Source: JAYPUA01 sp038133845
GTDB taxonomy: Bacteria; SAR324; NAC60-12
Direction of reading: 5' to 3'
NCBI GenBank assembly: GCA_038133845.1
Contig: JAYPUA010000002.1
Location: 128,778-192,777 of the forward strand
Length of the DNA stretch: 64,000 nt
The first letter of the stretch is position 1. Every line of letters begins with the position of its first letter. The notes beneath the pieces were generated by a model. It saw nothing but the letters and a program-made list of their open reading frames with translations, was not told the DNA's origin and searched no databases. Below are positions 41,236 to 51,043 of the stretch, piece by piece. A program made the position numbers and the translations under genes.

Positions 41236-44200
41236 TCAGGCAGCCGTCTGCCGGTTCGACAGTGCCGCTCCGGGAGCAATGCCGAACAGCGGAGCCAGGA
41301 AGTATGCCGTGTAGCTGGCTTCACAGTGAACACACTCCTCTGGAGTCCCCTCAAACACCACCTCTCCCCCGCGAACGCCCCCTTCCGGTCCCAGGTCCAC
41401 AATCCAGTCTGCGGTCTTGATCACATCCGGGTGGTGCTCAATGATCACCACCGTGTTGCCTTCATCCACCAAGCGGTGCAGAACCTTGAGTAGCCGCGCC
41501 ACGTCGTCGATATGCAGTCCGGTGGTGGGTTCGTCCAGAATGTAGAGCGTGCCTCCGCGGGAGCGCTTGGCCAGCTCGGACGCAAGCTTGATGCGTTGTG
41601 CCTCTCCTCCGGAGAAGGTATTCCCAGCCTGTCCCAAGCGCATGTAGCCCAACCCCACATCCACGAGAGTCTGCAGAATCCGGCGGATCCGAGGACGTGC
41701 GGAGAAGAGTTCCAGAGCCTCTGAGATCTCCATTTCCAGCACATCTGCAATGGTCTTCCCCCGGTAAGTCACCGCCAGGGTCTCCCGGTTGTAGCGCTTC
41801 CCCTTGCACACATCACACGGGATCCAGACATCCGAGAGGAAGTGCATCTCGATCAGGTGATGGCCTTGCCCTTCACACGCAGGGCAGCGTCCTTCCGAGG
41901 CGTTGAACGAGAAGCGTCCCTTGGCAAACCCGCGTTTCTTCGCCTCGGGCATCTGCGCAAAGGTCTCCCGGATAGGGTCGAGCACCTTCGAATAGGTGGC
42001 GGGGTTCGAGCGGGGAGTCTTCCCAATGGGCTCTTGATCGATCACCATCACCTGGTTGATGTAGCCCAGTCCGGTGATTTTTTCATGCTGACCGACCTTC
42101 AGGTGCTGTTGAGAAACACTCCGCTGAGCTGCTTTCTGCAGCACATCCACAACCAGGGAAGACTTTCCGGACCCGGAGACACCGGTGACCACAGTCATCG
42201 CCTCCAGCGGGAAAGAGGCGGTAGCAGACTTGAGGTTGTTCTCCGTGGCACGGTGTACGGTGATGGTACGCTGAGTACGCACCTGCCGGCGTTGCTCCGG
42301 AATTTCAACTCCCAAGGCCCCACTCAGGTATTTTCCGGTCAGCGTCTCTTGCTGCCGCTGGATCTGCTGTGGATCTCCGGAAGCCACCACCCGACCGCCG
42401 TAATGACCGGCTCCGGGGCCGATGTCGAGCAAAAAGTCCGCCTGTCGGATGACCTCGAGGTCGTGCTCCACGAGGATCACGGTGTTGCCCAGGTCACGCA
42501 ACCGCTTCAGCGTCCGGATCAGGCGTTCCGTGTCTCTGGGGTGCAGTCCGATTGTCGGCTCGTCCAGCACGTACAGCACCCCAGCCAGCCCGGAACCAAT
42601 TTGAGAGGCAAGCCGAATGCGCTGCGCCTCTCCTCCGGAGAGCGTGGAGGCGCGCTGATCCAGCGTCAGGTAGTCCAACCCAACGCTCTCCAGGAACTCC
42701 AGCCGGGTCAGGATCTCTCGCAGAGGCTGCTCCGCCACCAAGGCCTCACTCTCGGAGAGCGTCCAGCTCTTCAACTCGGACTGAGCCTCCCGGATGTTCA
42801 GGGAGCAGAACTCGCTGATGTTCTTTTCGTTGATTCGCACCGAGCGAACCATCGGCTTCAAGCGCTCTCCTGCGCACTCGCTGCAGGCTTGCTCTCCCTG
42901 AGAAGCCAAGGTGGTCCCCAACCCATCGCACTTGGGACACGCCCCAACATGCGAGTTGAAGGAGAACATCCGCGGAGTCAGCTCTTCCTCCAGGAAGCAG
43001 TCGTCCGCAACATCTGCAGGCAGTTCGGAGAAGAACTCGACCCGCTTGTGATCCGGGAAGTGCAGCTTCAGCAGGCCATGCCCTCGCTGAAACGCCAACT
43101 CGAAGGCCTCGACCAGCCGCTTCTGGTCTTCAGGCTCGACCCGGATGCGATCAATCACCAGATCCACCGCCGTGTTTGCCGTCAGCCGGAGCGCCTTCGA
43201 GCGCTCCTCCCACTCTTCGAGCAACAGGGGCTTTTGCTGAATGGCCAAGCGGGTGAAGCCATCTTCCTTCAGGCTGGAGATGACGCCCTTGAGGTGGCTC
43301 GGCTGGTCAAGCAGCAGGGTCTTGGAGGACTTGGGCAGGTAGAGCGGAGCCAGCACCTCCACGCGCTCATCGGGGAAGTGCTGCAACACGTGCTGTGCTG
43401 CACGCGTCGGGGTGAAATGCCGGAGGGGCCTCCCTGATTTGGGAGAGTGCGGAGTTCCAATGCGAGCAAACAGCAGCCGGAGGTAATCGTACACTTCCGT
43501 GGTTGTCGCGACCGTAGAGCGCGGGTTGCGGCTGGAGTTTTTCTGATCAATCGCAATTGCCGGGGCGAGTCCATCAATGGAGTCCACCGGAGCCTTGTCC
43601 ATGCGTCCCAGAAATCGGCGGGCGTAGGTCGAGAGGGACTCCACGTAGCGGGCCTGGCCCTCGGCGAAGATGGTGTCAAAGGCCAGGCTGGTCTTGCCGG
43701 ACCCGGAGAGCCCGGTGATCACGGAGAGCTGATTTCCCGGAAGGCGCACGTCGATGTGCCGCAGGTTGTTCTTGGAAGCCCCCTTGATCACCAGGTCTCT
43801 CTGGATGCTTCGGAAAGCACTCCAAGGCGTCGACGGTTCCTTGAGATCTTCCGTGAAATTCTCCGGGCACTCTGAGTCAGCAGTGCGGTTGCGTCGCGCA
43901 AGGACCTGTGCCAGAAAGCGCCCGGTCAGGGTCTGCTGTTCGGCAAGCTCTTCCGGAGTCCCGGCCCCAACGAGCTGTCCGCCATACTTTCCCCCTCCAG
44001 GCCCCAGCTCGATCACATGGTCTGCGACCTTCAGCACGTCCAGGTTGTGTTCAATGACCAGCACCGTGTTGCCTTGGTCGATGAGCGCCTGCAGCGCCTG
44101 CAGCAGCACTCGGATGTCCTGAAAATGCAGCCCGGTAGTGGGCTCGTCCAGGATGTAGAGCGTCTTTCCGGTCGATTTCTTTCGCAGCTCGGAGGCCAAT

Positions 44201-46725
44201 TTTACTCGCTGTGCCTCTCCTCCGGAGAGCGTTGTGGAAGGCTGCCCCAGCTTGACGTAGCCCAACCCGATGCTCTGCAGGGTTTGCAGGATCGGAAAGA
44301 TCTTTGGCTGATTTTCAAAGAAGACCACCGCCTCGTCCACCGTCATCTCCAGCACCTCAAAGATGCTCCGGCCCTTGTAGCGAATCTGCAGCGTCTCCTG
44401 GTTGAAGCGCCGCCCCTGACAGGTGTCGCAAGGGATCTGCACGTCTGCCAGGAACTGCATCTCGATCGTCCGGACGCCATTCCCCTGACAGTCCTCGCAG
44501 CGCCCGCCCTTGACGTTGAAGGAGAAGCGCCCCTTGGCATAGCCACGGACCTTCGACTCCGGCATGGCAGCGAACAGATCCCGGATGGGATCAAAGACCT
44601 TGGTGTAGGTCGCAGGATTCGAGCGGGGAGTCCGTCCGATGGGAGTCTGGTCGATCTCGATCACCCGGTCTACCCACTCGAGCCCGCTGATGCGCTCATG
44701 CGGCCCAGGAGAGTCCAGGCTACGGGAGATCAGGTGCTGCGAGAGCGCCTTCTTGAGGATCCCGTCGATCAGGGAGGACTTTCCGGAACCGCTCACGCCG
44801 GCAACCGCGGTCAGCACGCCGAGCGGGATCTCCACCGTGATGCCCTGAAGGTTGTTCAGACGCGCACCGTGAATCGTCAGGCGCTTTTTGGAGAGAGCGC
44901 GTCGCTCGCCTGGTACCTCGATCTGCTCCCGTCCGGAGAGAAAGCGTCCGGTGATCGACGACTCGGAATTCTGCAGATCCCTCAGCGATCCCTGGGCCGT
45001 GATGTGCCCGCCCTCGAATCCGGCAACCGGTCCGATGTCGACCAGGTGATCCGCAGACTCCATCGTCTCTTCGTCATGCTCTACCACCAGCACCGTGTTT
45101 CCGCGATCCCGGAGCTTGTGCAACGTGCGGATCAGCTTCTGGTTGTCGCTCTGATGCAGCCCGATCGAGGGCTCGTCCAGCACGTAAAGCACGCCCTGCA
45201 GTCCGGAGCCGAGCTGCGAGGCGAGCCGAATGCGCTGTCCCTCTCCTCCGGAGAGCGTCCCGGCAGAGCGGTCCAGTGTCAGGTATCCGACCCCCACGTC
45301 AGTGAGAAACCCGAGCCGCTCCCTCAGTTCCCGGAAGATGTCCCGGCCAACCTTCTGCTCAATGGGAGTCAGTGGAAGCCCTTCGAAGAACAGCAGCGCC
45401 TCCTCAATGGAGCCCTGGGTAATGCTGAGGATGTTCCGGTCATGAAAACGCACCGCACGCGCCATGGCGTTCAGGCGCTGCCCCTTGCAATCCGGGCACG
45501 TCGCGACATCCTGAAAGCGCTCCAGCGGAGACTTGATGAAGCGGTGAAGAAACTGAAGCAGCGGGATGATCCCCGGCCAAAGCCCCGCCTCGATCTTCTT
45601 GATCAGCTGTCCCGGGAAACGGAAGACGTTGGAGACCGCAAGGGCGACCTCCCCTCGCCCGTGGAGCACCAGCTCGCGCTGCTCCGGAGTCAGCTTGCCC
45701 CACGGCTGATCCAGCGGGATCTTGAAGCGCTTTGCCAGCAGTGAGAGGTGCGTGTCGTCAATGCGGGTAAACAGGATGTTGCCGTTTCCAGTGATGCACT
45801 TCAGCGCCCCGTCGTTCAAGGGGCGTTGTGGATCACAGATTCTGTTCTCCACAAAGGTGTGCAGTTCGCCCAAGCCGTTGCAGACCTCGCAGGCTCCCTG
45901 CGGCGCGTTGAAGGAGAACAGCCGCGGCTCCATCTCCGGAAGCGACATCTGGCACTTCGGACAGGCCATCAGCTGGCTGAACAGGTGATCCTCTCCGCGA
46001 TACTCCAGGAGGACCAAGCCCTCTGAGAGGCGTAGCGCCTTCTCTACGGCCTCCGTGAATCGACTCTTCTCCTCTGCCACCAGGGTGAGGCGATCCAGCA
46101 CCAACTCGATGCTGTGCTTTTCGTAGCGGGCTAGCGAAATCTCCTCATCAAGGCGGCGGATGGTTCCGTCAATGCGGGCCCGGACGTAGCCTTCCTTGGC
46201 CCACCCGGAAAGCTCTCGGCGGTACTCGCCCTTGCGCTCGCGGATCATCGGAGCGAGGATCACGCAAGCCTCTCCTGCCGCCTCGGCAAACGCGTAGTCG
46301 GTAATCTGGTCCGGAGTCTGAGTGGTAATCGGGATGTGACACGAGGGGCAGTGAGGAGTCCCCAAGCGCGCATAGAGCAACCGCAGGTGATCGTACACCT
46401 CGGTGATCGTCCCAACCGTGGAGCGCGGGTTGCGGTTGACCGTCTTCTGGTCCACCGAGATGGTCGGGCTGAGGCCTTCGATGTGCTCAACCTTGGGCTT
46501 GTCCATCTGCCCCAGGAACTGCCGGGCATAGGGCGAGAGCGACTCCACGAACCGGCGCTGGCCTTCCTGGAAGATCGTGTCGAAGGCCAGTGAGGACTTC
46601 CCGGAACCGCTCACGCCGGTGAAGACGGTGAGTGCGTTTCGGGGGAGGGTCAGGTCGACGTTCTTGAGGTTGTGCTCCGAGGCCCCCACCACGACCAGAC
46701 GGTCCTGGGGCTGATGCTCACTCAT
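41236..46725 (-). CDS. uvrA: Double-length UvrA (two fused UvrA units)
   Basis: An 1829-residue DNA damage sensor, twice the roughly 940 of usual UvrA. Both halves (1 to about 960 and about 965-1829) are complete UvrA-like units, giving four ABC ATPase modules with P-loops GVSGSGKSSL, GVSGSGKSSL, GLSGSGKTSL and GVSGSGKSSL. Unit 1 keeps the zinc sites (CPKC...CEVC, CEDC...CDTC). In unit 2 the first CxxC of the early zinc finger is gone, while CPKC and CPAC...CDVC remain. ABC signatures are TLSGGEGQRIRL, TLSGGEAQRVKL, TLSGGEAQRIRL and TFSGGEAQRIKL. Tandem UvrA is known from Chlamydia and scattered bacteria. There is no frameshift or stop in between. It follows hflK by 57 bases. Confidence 0.95.
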   Translation of the reverse strand: MSEHQPQDRLVVVGASEHNLKNVDLTLPRNALTVFTGVSGSGKSSLAFDTIFQEGQRRFVESLSPYARQFLGQMDKPKVEHIEGLSPTISVDQKTVNRNPRSTVGTITEVYDHLRLLYARLGTPHCPSCHIPITTQTPDQITDYAFAEAAGEACVILAPMIRERKGEYRRELSGWAKEGYVRARIDGTIRRLDEEISLARYEKHSIELVLDRLTLVAEEKSRFTEAVEKALRLSEGLVLLEYRGEDHLFSQLMACPKCQMSLPEMEPRLFSFNAPQGACEVCNGLGELHTFVENRICDPQRPLNDGALKCITGNGNILFTRIDDTHLSLLAKRFKIPLDQPWGKLTPEQRELVLHGRGEVALAVSNVFRFPGQLIKKIEAGLWPGIIPLLQFLHRFIKSPLERFQDVATCPDCKGQRLNAMARAVRFHDRNILSITQGSIEEALLFFEGLPLTPIEQKVGRDIFRELRERLGFLTDVGVGYLTLDRSAGTLSGGEGQRIRLASQLGSGLQGVLYVLDEPSIGLHQSDNQKLIRTLHKLRDRGNTVLVVEHDEETMESADHLVDIGPVAGFEGGHITAQGSLRDLQNSESSITGRFLSGREQIEVPGERRALSKKRLTIHGARLNNLQGITVEIPLGVLTAVAGVSGSGKSSLIDGILKKALSQHLISRSLDSPGPHERISGLEWVDRVIEIDQTPIGRTPRSNPATYTKVFDPIRDLFAAMPESKVRGYAKGRFSFNVKGGRCEDCQGNGVRTIEMQFLADVQIPCDTCQGRRFNQETLQIRYKGRSIFEVLEMTVDEAVVFFENQPKIFPILQTLQSIGLGYVKLGQPSTTLSGGEAQRVKLASELRKKSTGKTLYILDEPTTGLHFQDIRVLLQALQALIDQGNTVLVIEHNLDVLKVADHVIELGPGGGKYGGQLVGAGTPEELAEQQTLTGRFLAQVLARRNRTADSECPENFTEDLKEPSTPWSAFRSIQRDLVIKGASKNNLRHIDVRLPGNQLSVITGLSGSGKTSLAFDTIFAEGQARYVESLSTYARRFLGRMDKAPVDSIDGLAPAIAIDQKNSSRNPRSTVATTTEVYDYLRLLFARIGTPHSPKSGRPLRHFTPTRAAQHVLQHFPDERVEVLAPLYLPKSSKTLLLDQPSHLKGVISSLKEDGFTRLAIQQKPLLLEEWEERSKALRLTANTAVDLVIDRIRVEPEDQKRLVEAFELAFQRGHGLLKLHFPDHKRVEFFSELPADVADDCFLEEELTPRMFSFNSHVGACPKCDGLGTTLASQGEQACSECAGERLKPMVRSVRINEKNISEFCSLNIREAQSELKSWTLSESEALVAEQPLREILTRLEFLESVGLDYLTLDQRASTLSGGEAQRIRLASQIGSGLAGVLYVLDEPTIGLHPRDTERLIRTLKRLRDLGNTVILVEHDLEVIRQADFLLDIGPGAGHYGGRVVASGDPQQIQRQQETLTGKYLSGALGVEIPEQRRQVRTQRTITVHRATENNLKSATASFPLEAMTVVTGVSGSGKSSLVVDVLQKAAQRSVSQQHLKVGQHEKITGLGYINQVMVIDQEPIGKTPRSNPATYSKVLDPIRETFAQMPEAKKRGFAKGRFSFNASEGRCPACEGQGHHLIEMHFLSDVWIPCDVCKGKRYNRETLAVTYRGKTIADVLEMEISEALELFSARPRIRRILQTLVDVGLGYMRLGQAGNTFSGGEAQRIKLASELAKRSRGGTLYILDEPTTGLHIDDVARLLKVLHRLVDEGNTVVIIEHHPDVIKTADWIVDLGPEGGVRGGEVVFEGTPEECVHCEASYTAYFLAPLFGIAPGAALSNRQTAA

Positions 46726-46782
46726 GTGTGTTCCCGGAAGGAAGAAAACGCAGAGGCTCTGGGAAGCGCCCTAACGCCTGTC

Positions 46783-47835
46783 TCAACGATTGCGGCCGTT
46801 GTCCGCAGCCTTCTGCATCTCTGTAATGGGGAGGAAGGGCATGAAGTTTTGGCCCAGCTCCTTGTCGGCGATGACCTTGTTTGCTCCGGGAAGGATCTTT
46901 TGCATCGTGTCGAGCTGGATACGCTCTCGGGTGACCTCCTTGGCCAGGCGATACTCCTCGTAGATGGCGCTGAAGCGGTTGGCGCTTCCGCGTGCCGCAT
47001 TGAGGGTTTCCTCAGAGTAGGCCTGTGCCGCGTTGATGATCTGGGCGGCCTCTCCGCGAGCCTTGGGCAGCAGGTTGTTCTTGTAACCCTCAGCCTCATT
47101 GATCATCTTCTCACGGTCCTCACGGGCGCTGACCACGTCCTTGAACGCCTCCTTGACCGGATCCGGGGGATGCACGTCCTGCAGCTTGACGTTCTCGATC
47201 CGAATTCCCGAGGTGTAGCTGTTCAGGGTCTCTTGGAGCAGTTGCGCCGTCGACGACTCAATGATGCCTTTTCCCACGGTGAGGGCGTCCATCACCTTGT
47301 TGTCTCCAATCACCTCGCGCATGGCCGACTCGGCGGCAGCCTTCACCGTCTCTTCCGGTTCGGTGAGTTCAAAGAGGTAGTTCTCCAGGTTGGTGATGCG
47401 GTACTGCACCGTGAACTGGACGTCGATGATGTTCTCGTCTCCAGTGAGCATGAGCGACTCCTGCTTCACCTGACGATACTTGGCCGGAGGTCCGGGGTCG
47501 ATGGTCCGAAAGCCGACCTCAATCCGGCGGACAGCCGTGACGGTCTCGATCTGCACTGTCTCAATGGGGCTCGGGAGGTGATAGTGGGGTCCCGGATTCA
47601 CCAAGGCACGAACCTCGCCAAAGCGTTTGATGATCCCCTGCTCCTGCGGATCGACGATGAAGAACCCAGTGGCCAGCCAGAGCACCACCACAGCCACGAT
47701 GGCCAAGGCTCCGAAGTTCTTCTGAGGAAGCCCGCCTTTGAACTTCGATTGCAGGTTGTTCAGCAACTCGTCAATGTCCGGAGGGTTTTGGTTCTTGTTC
47801 CAGGGCGATTTGGGGTTGCGATTCCAAGGATCCAT
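46783..47835 (-). CDS. hflK: HflK-type SPFH membrane protein
   Basis: A 350-residue band-7 protein that with HflC forms a periplasm-facing cage controlling FtsH in E. coli. N-terminal MDPWNRNPKSPWNKNQNPPD is the Gly/Asn/Pro-rich HflK start. A TM segment (about 43-62) and the stomatin domain PQEQGIIKRFGEV, NPGPHYHLPSPIETV and VQYRITNLENYLF follow. The C-terminal helices with EAEGYKN and ARGEAAQ match. hflC is not next to it: uvrA follows and map precedes. Confidence 0.9.
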   Translation of the reverse strand: MDPWNRNPKSPWNKNQNPPDIDELLNNLQSKFKGGLPQKNFGALAIVAVVVLWLATGFFIVDPQEQGIIKRFGEVRALVNPGPHYHLPSPIETVQIETVTAVRRIEVGFRTIDPGPPAKYRQVKQESLMLTGDENIIDVQFTVQYRITNLENYLFELTEPEETVKAAAESAMREVIGDNKVMDALTVGKGIIESSTAQLLQETLNSYTSGIRIENVKLQDVHPPDPVKEAFKDVVSAREDREKMINEAEGYKNNLLPKARGEAAQIINAAQAYSEETLNAARGSANRFSAIYEEYRLAKEVTRERIQLDTMQKILPGANKVIADKELGQNFMPFLPITEMQKAADNGRNR

Positions 47836-47869
47836 GTCGTTGTTCTTGTTAGAGATGTTCAGGAGTACG

Positions 47870-48766
47870 TTAGGCGCTGAGAACGTCCACTCCGCTCTCG
47901 GTCACACAGAGGGTGTGCTCCCACTGGGCTGAAAGCGATCCATCCACCGTGACCGCTGTCCATTTGTCTTTCAAGATCTTGCTGTCTGCTCTTCCCATGT
48001 TGATCATGGGCTCGATCGTAAACACCATGCCGGGCTGAATCAACACGCCGGTACCGGGTTCACCGTAGTGCAGGATCTGGGGGGCCTCGTGAAATTCAAT
48101 GCCCACCCCGTGTCCGGCGAATTCGCGGACCACCGAATAGCCGTGAGCCTCGGCGTGCCGCTGAATGGCGTGGCCGATGTCCCCTGTCATGCCAAAAGGC
48201 TTCACCGACCGAATGCCAATCTCCAGGCACTCCCGGGTGACCTCGATCAGGCGCTGTGCCGGCTCCGCCACGGTTCCGATCTGATACATCCGGCTCGCAT
48301 CCCCAAAGTAGCCATCAAGGATACAGGTGACATCAATGTTGATGATGTCTCCCTCCCGCAGCACCGTCTCGTCCGGGATGCCGTGGCAGATGACGTGGTT
48401 CAGGGAGGTACACACGCTTTTGGGAAACCCGCGGTAGCCCAGAGGCGCCGGCTGTGCGCCATGATCCAGCGTCATCTCGTGGACGAACTGGTCGATCGCG
48501 TTCGTAGTGATGCCTTCGCGGACAAAGGGCGTGAGGTCGTCAAGGATCTTCTTGGTCAACTGACAGCTTTGCCGAATTCCCTCCACCTGCTCCGGTGTCT
48601 TGAGCCGAACCTTCCGAGGGTCCTGCCGCGGCCTGGGTTTGGGCTGAGGGCGTGCAGGCATCACGGCTTTCAAACGATCCTTGCCCCAGTGGCACTTCTT
48701 GTACTTCTTTCCGCTCCCGCACCAGCAGGGGTCGTTGCGGGAGACGCTGGATGGCTCAGTTTTCAT
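47870..48766 (-). CDS. map: Methionine aminopeptidase with N-terminal SEC-C zinc motif
   Basis: A 298-residue type I MetAP removing N-terminal Met. Residues 12-28 are a SEC-C motif (DPCWCGSGKKYKKCH) and a basic Pro-rich linker leads to the catalytic domain from about 55. Metal ligands are visible: His in HVICHGIPD, Asp in NIDVTCILDGYFGD, His in EFAGHGVGIEFHE, and Glu in FTIEPMINMG and WEHTLCVT. The SEC-C form is thought to dock on ribosomes. It lies nine bases after lepB. Confidence 0.95.
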   Translation of the reverse strand: MKTEPSSVSRNDPCWCGSGKKYKKCHWGKDRLKAVMPARPQPKPRPRQDPRKVRLKTPEQVEGIRQSCQLTKKILDDLTPFVREGITTNAIDQFVHEMTLDHGAQPAPLGYRGFPKSVCTSLNHVICHGIPDETVLREGDIINIDVTCILDGYFGDASRMYQIGTVAEPAQRLIEVTRECLEIGIRSVKPFGMTGDIGHAIQRHAEAHGYSVVREFAGHGVGIEFHEAPQILHYGEPGTGVLIQPGMVFTIEPMINMGRADSKILKDKWTAVTVDGSLSAQWEHTLCVTESGVDVLSA

Positions 48767-48775
48767 CAGGAGCAG

Positions 48776-49615
48776 TCACTGCAAAAAGCTGAAGATGCGG
48801 TCTATCTGATATCCGGAGACCAGGCTCTCACGCGGATCATGATTCCAGTAGATCATCTGCCCCTTGCCCATCAGGGTGTTGATGTCCACAAACCCCCAGA
48901 AGCGGCTGTCCGCGCTGTTGTAGCGGTTGTCTCCCATCACGAAGAGCCTCCCCTCGGGAATCTTCACCGGACCGAAAAAGCTCACCGGTGCCGTTGCGCG
49001 TGACTGAAAGCGTTGCTGTGGATCAAAATACGCATAGGGCTCCTCCAGGGGCTCTCCGTTGATAAACACCTGGTCGTTGCGGACCTCGATCGTTTCTCCG
49101 GGGAGGCCGATGGCGCGCTTGATGTAGTCAATCGACGGATCCCGGGGGTAGGGAAAGATCACGATGTCGCCCCGAAGGACCTCCTGCGGAGCCAGCTTTT
49201 CCTGAGAAAACGGGACCTTGAACCCGTACGACCACATGGAGGCAAAGATGTGGTCGCCAATCTGGATCGTAGGAAGCATGGACCCCGAAGGGATCTTGAA
49301 GGGCGCCACGATGTAGGTCCGGACAACGGTGGCAACCACCAGCGCAAAGATCAACGCCTCAACCCACTCCCGGAGTGTGCGGTTGTGGATCCACTTGTCC
49401 AACCGGAAGTACCCTTTCGCCTGCCGGAGGATCAGGCTCTCTTGAGGCTGCAACTCCCCGGAGGCCGGAAGAGCTCGAAGTTGCTGGACGAAGGCCTCCG
49501 CAGTTTCGAACCAGCGCTCTTCCAAGGCGCTCAGGCTTTCCAGGGCGGTGTCGCTCAGACCTTTCTTCCGGAGTGAATTGAGCGACTTCCGGGAAAGTTT
49601 ATAGGAAACGATCAT
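48776..49615 (-). CDS. lepB: Signal peptidase I
   Basis: A 279-residue inner-membrane leader peptidase. An N-terminal cytoplasmic extension of about 80 residues precedes one TM segment (about 84-101). Box B holds the catalytic Ser (APFKIPSGSMLPTIQIGD), box D the Lys (DYIKRAIGLPGETIEV), and box E is FVMGDNRYNSADSRFWGFV. The usual second TM is not evident; the long N-terminus is charged instead. It heads lepB-map-hflK-uvrA and is divergent from argA, with 116 bases between that hold promoters I could not place with confidence. Confidence 0.94.
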   Translation of the reverse strand: MIVSYKLSRKSLNSLRKKGLSDTALESLSALEERWFETAEAFVQQLRALPASGELQPQESLILRQAKGYFRLDKWIHNRTLREWVEALIFALVVATVVRTYIVAPFKIPSGSMLPTIQIGDHIFASMWSYGFKVPFSQEKLAPQEVLRGDIVIFPYPRDPSIDYIKRAIGLPGETIEVRNDQVFINGEPLEEPYAYFDPQQRFQSRATAPVSFFGPVKIPEGRLFVMGDNRYNSADSRFWGFVDINTLMGKGQMIYWNHDPRESLVSGYQIDRIFSFLQ

Positions 49616-49731
49616 GAACCAGATTGAGACAGATCCTTAACAGGGGGCGAAACAGAAAATATCTTGAAGTGCCAAGGGTAAATAGTCAAATTTCGCAGAG
49701 GATTTCATGACTTCCAGAGAAAAACACGCTC

Positions 49732-51042
49732 ATGCCTCAATCTGAAATCGCCGATTATCCCGGATTTGTCCAACACTTGCGCGCCGCGCTCCCCTACCTG
49801 GAGGACGTGCAGAGCAACCTCTTCGCCATCCACTTGGACGCCCGCCTGCTCGAGGACCCCGGCTCGCGCCTGCTGGAAGACCTTGTCCTCCTGCGGCAAG
49901 TGGGCATCCGGATGCTTTTGATTTTAGATATCTCGAAACTGGTGGAGGGAGACTTCCAGCAACAAGGTGTCCCTGTGGAGTGGCGAGGCTCCACCCTAAT
50001 CGTTCCTGAGACACAGATCGAGGCCTTCCGAAACACCTGTGCCACAACGCTCTGGAAGTGGACCAGCCGCCTGAAATCCTATGGGGAGCGATTGCAACCG
50101 CTCTCTGGGATGTGGGTCCGGGCCGAGCCGTCCCTGCTGGACACCTCGATCGAGCCACACCGTTGCGGGCACGTTCAGGAGTTGGACCAGGCAGGGCTGC
50201 GTGCTGCACTCGAGCACAGTGGCCTGCTGCTCATTCCTCCCCTGGCGTTGGGGTCGAAGGGGCGTGAGTGGGCCCTGGACTCGCTGGGGCTTGCCGTTGA
50301 GCTTGCTGCAGGGACCCGGTGTCAAAAACTGCTGATTCTGGAGTCATCGGCGATTCCGGAGATCGACTTTCAGATGACTACTGAGGAGATGGAGTTGTGG
50401 GTTCAGAATCAGGAAGCTGCCGGAGCGCTCCATGAGCCGCTGCGATCGCGCTTTCGAGCCTTGATCCAGGCGTGCCGCCGAGGCGTCCCGCGGAGTTACC
50501 TGCTTGATGGAAACATCGATGGGGGAGTGCTCGCCGAGTTGCTGACACCAACCGGGATCGGTTTGATGGTCACGGACCGCACCTACCGGAAGATCCGGGC
50601 AGCCCACATCAGTGACGTTCAGGCCATTCACGAAATTCTGCAGCGCCCTGTGCAGCAAGCCGCTCTGGTGCTGCGGACTCCAGAGGAGATCGCCCGGCAC
50701 ATTGAGCGGTTCTTGCTCTTCTGTCTGGACGAGGGGATTGTCGGCTGTTGCGAGGTGGTCCACTATGAGGAGGAGCAGGCCGTGGAGCTGGCCAGCCTGG
50801 CTGTGGACAGCAGCTTCCGGAATCGCGGTGTAGGTCGGGAACTGGTGCAGGCGGCAATGGATCGTGCACGCCAGCAGAAGGCTCGGCTCCTGTTTGCGCT
50901 GACCACCGGGAACGCCCACCTCTTTGTCCAGTCCGGAATGCGTCCGCTACAACCCAGCCAGTTGCCTCAGCTCAAGCAGCAGGCCTACGACTTTCAGGAT
51001 TCTCGAATCTACGGGAAAGAGCTCCGCGTCTCTGAGCAATAG
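49732..51042 (+). CDS. argA: N-acetylglutamate synthase
   Basis: A 436-residue first enzyme of arginine synthesis. It has the N-terminal amino-acid-kinase-like domain (about 20-290, with ALEHSGLLLIPPLALGSKG as in ArgA) that senses arginine in homologues. The C-terminal GNAT domain (about 295-436) has SLAVDSSFRNRGVGRELVQAAMDRARQ and LLFALTTGNAHLFVQSGMRP. Length and order match E. coli ArgA (443). It is monocistronic, with a 1-base gap to the convergent yqgE. No other arg genes are in the window. Confidence 0.88.
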   Translation: MPQSEIADYPGFVQHLRAALPYLEDVQSNLFAIHLDARLLEDPGSRLLEDLVLLRQVGIRMLLILDISKLVEGDFQQQGVPVEWRGSTLIVPETQIEAFRNTCATTLWKWTSRLKSYGERLQPLSGMWVRAEPSLLDTSIEPHRCGHVQELDQAGLRAALEHSGLLLIPPLALGSKGREWALDSLGLAVELAAGTRCQKLLILESSAIPEIDFQMTTEEMELWVQNQEAAGALHEPLRSRFRALIQACRRGVPRSYLLDGNIDGGVLAELLTPTGIGLMVTDRTYRKIRAAHISDVQAIHEILQRPVQQAALVLRTPEEIARHIERFLLFCLDEGIVGCCEVVHYEEEQAVELASLAVDSSFRNRGVGRELVQAAMDRARQQKARLLFALTTGNAHLFVQSGMRPLQPSQLPQLKQQAYDFQDSRIYGKELRVSEQ

Positions 51043-51043
51043 C

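Noticed and set aside
41842..45744. Two plus-strand frames of 531 and 575 codons opposite uvrA
   Set aside because: They mirror the repeated UvrA modules and show no recognisable protein features.
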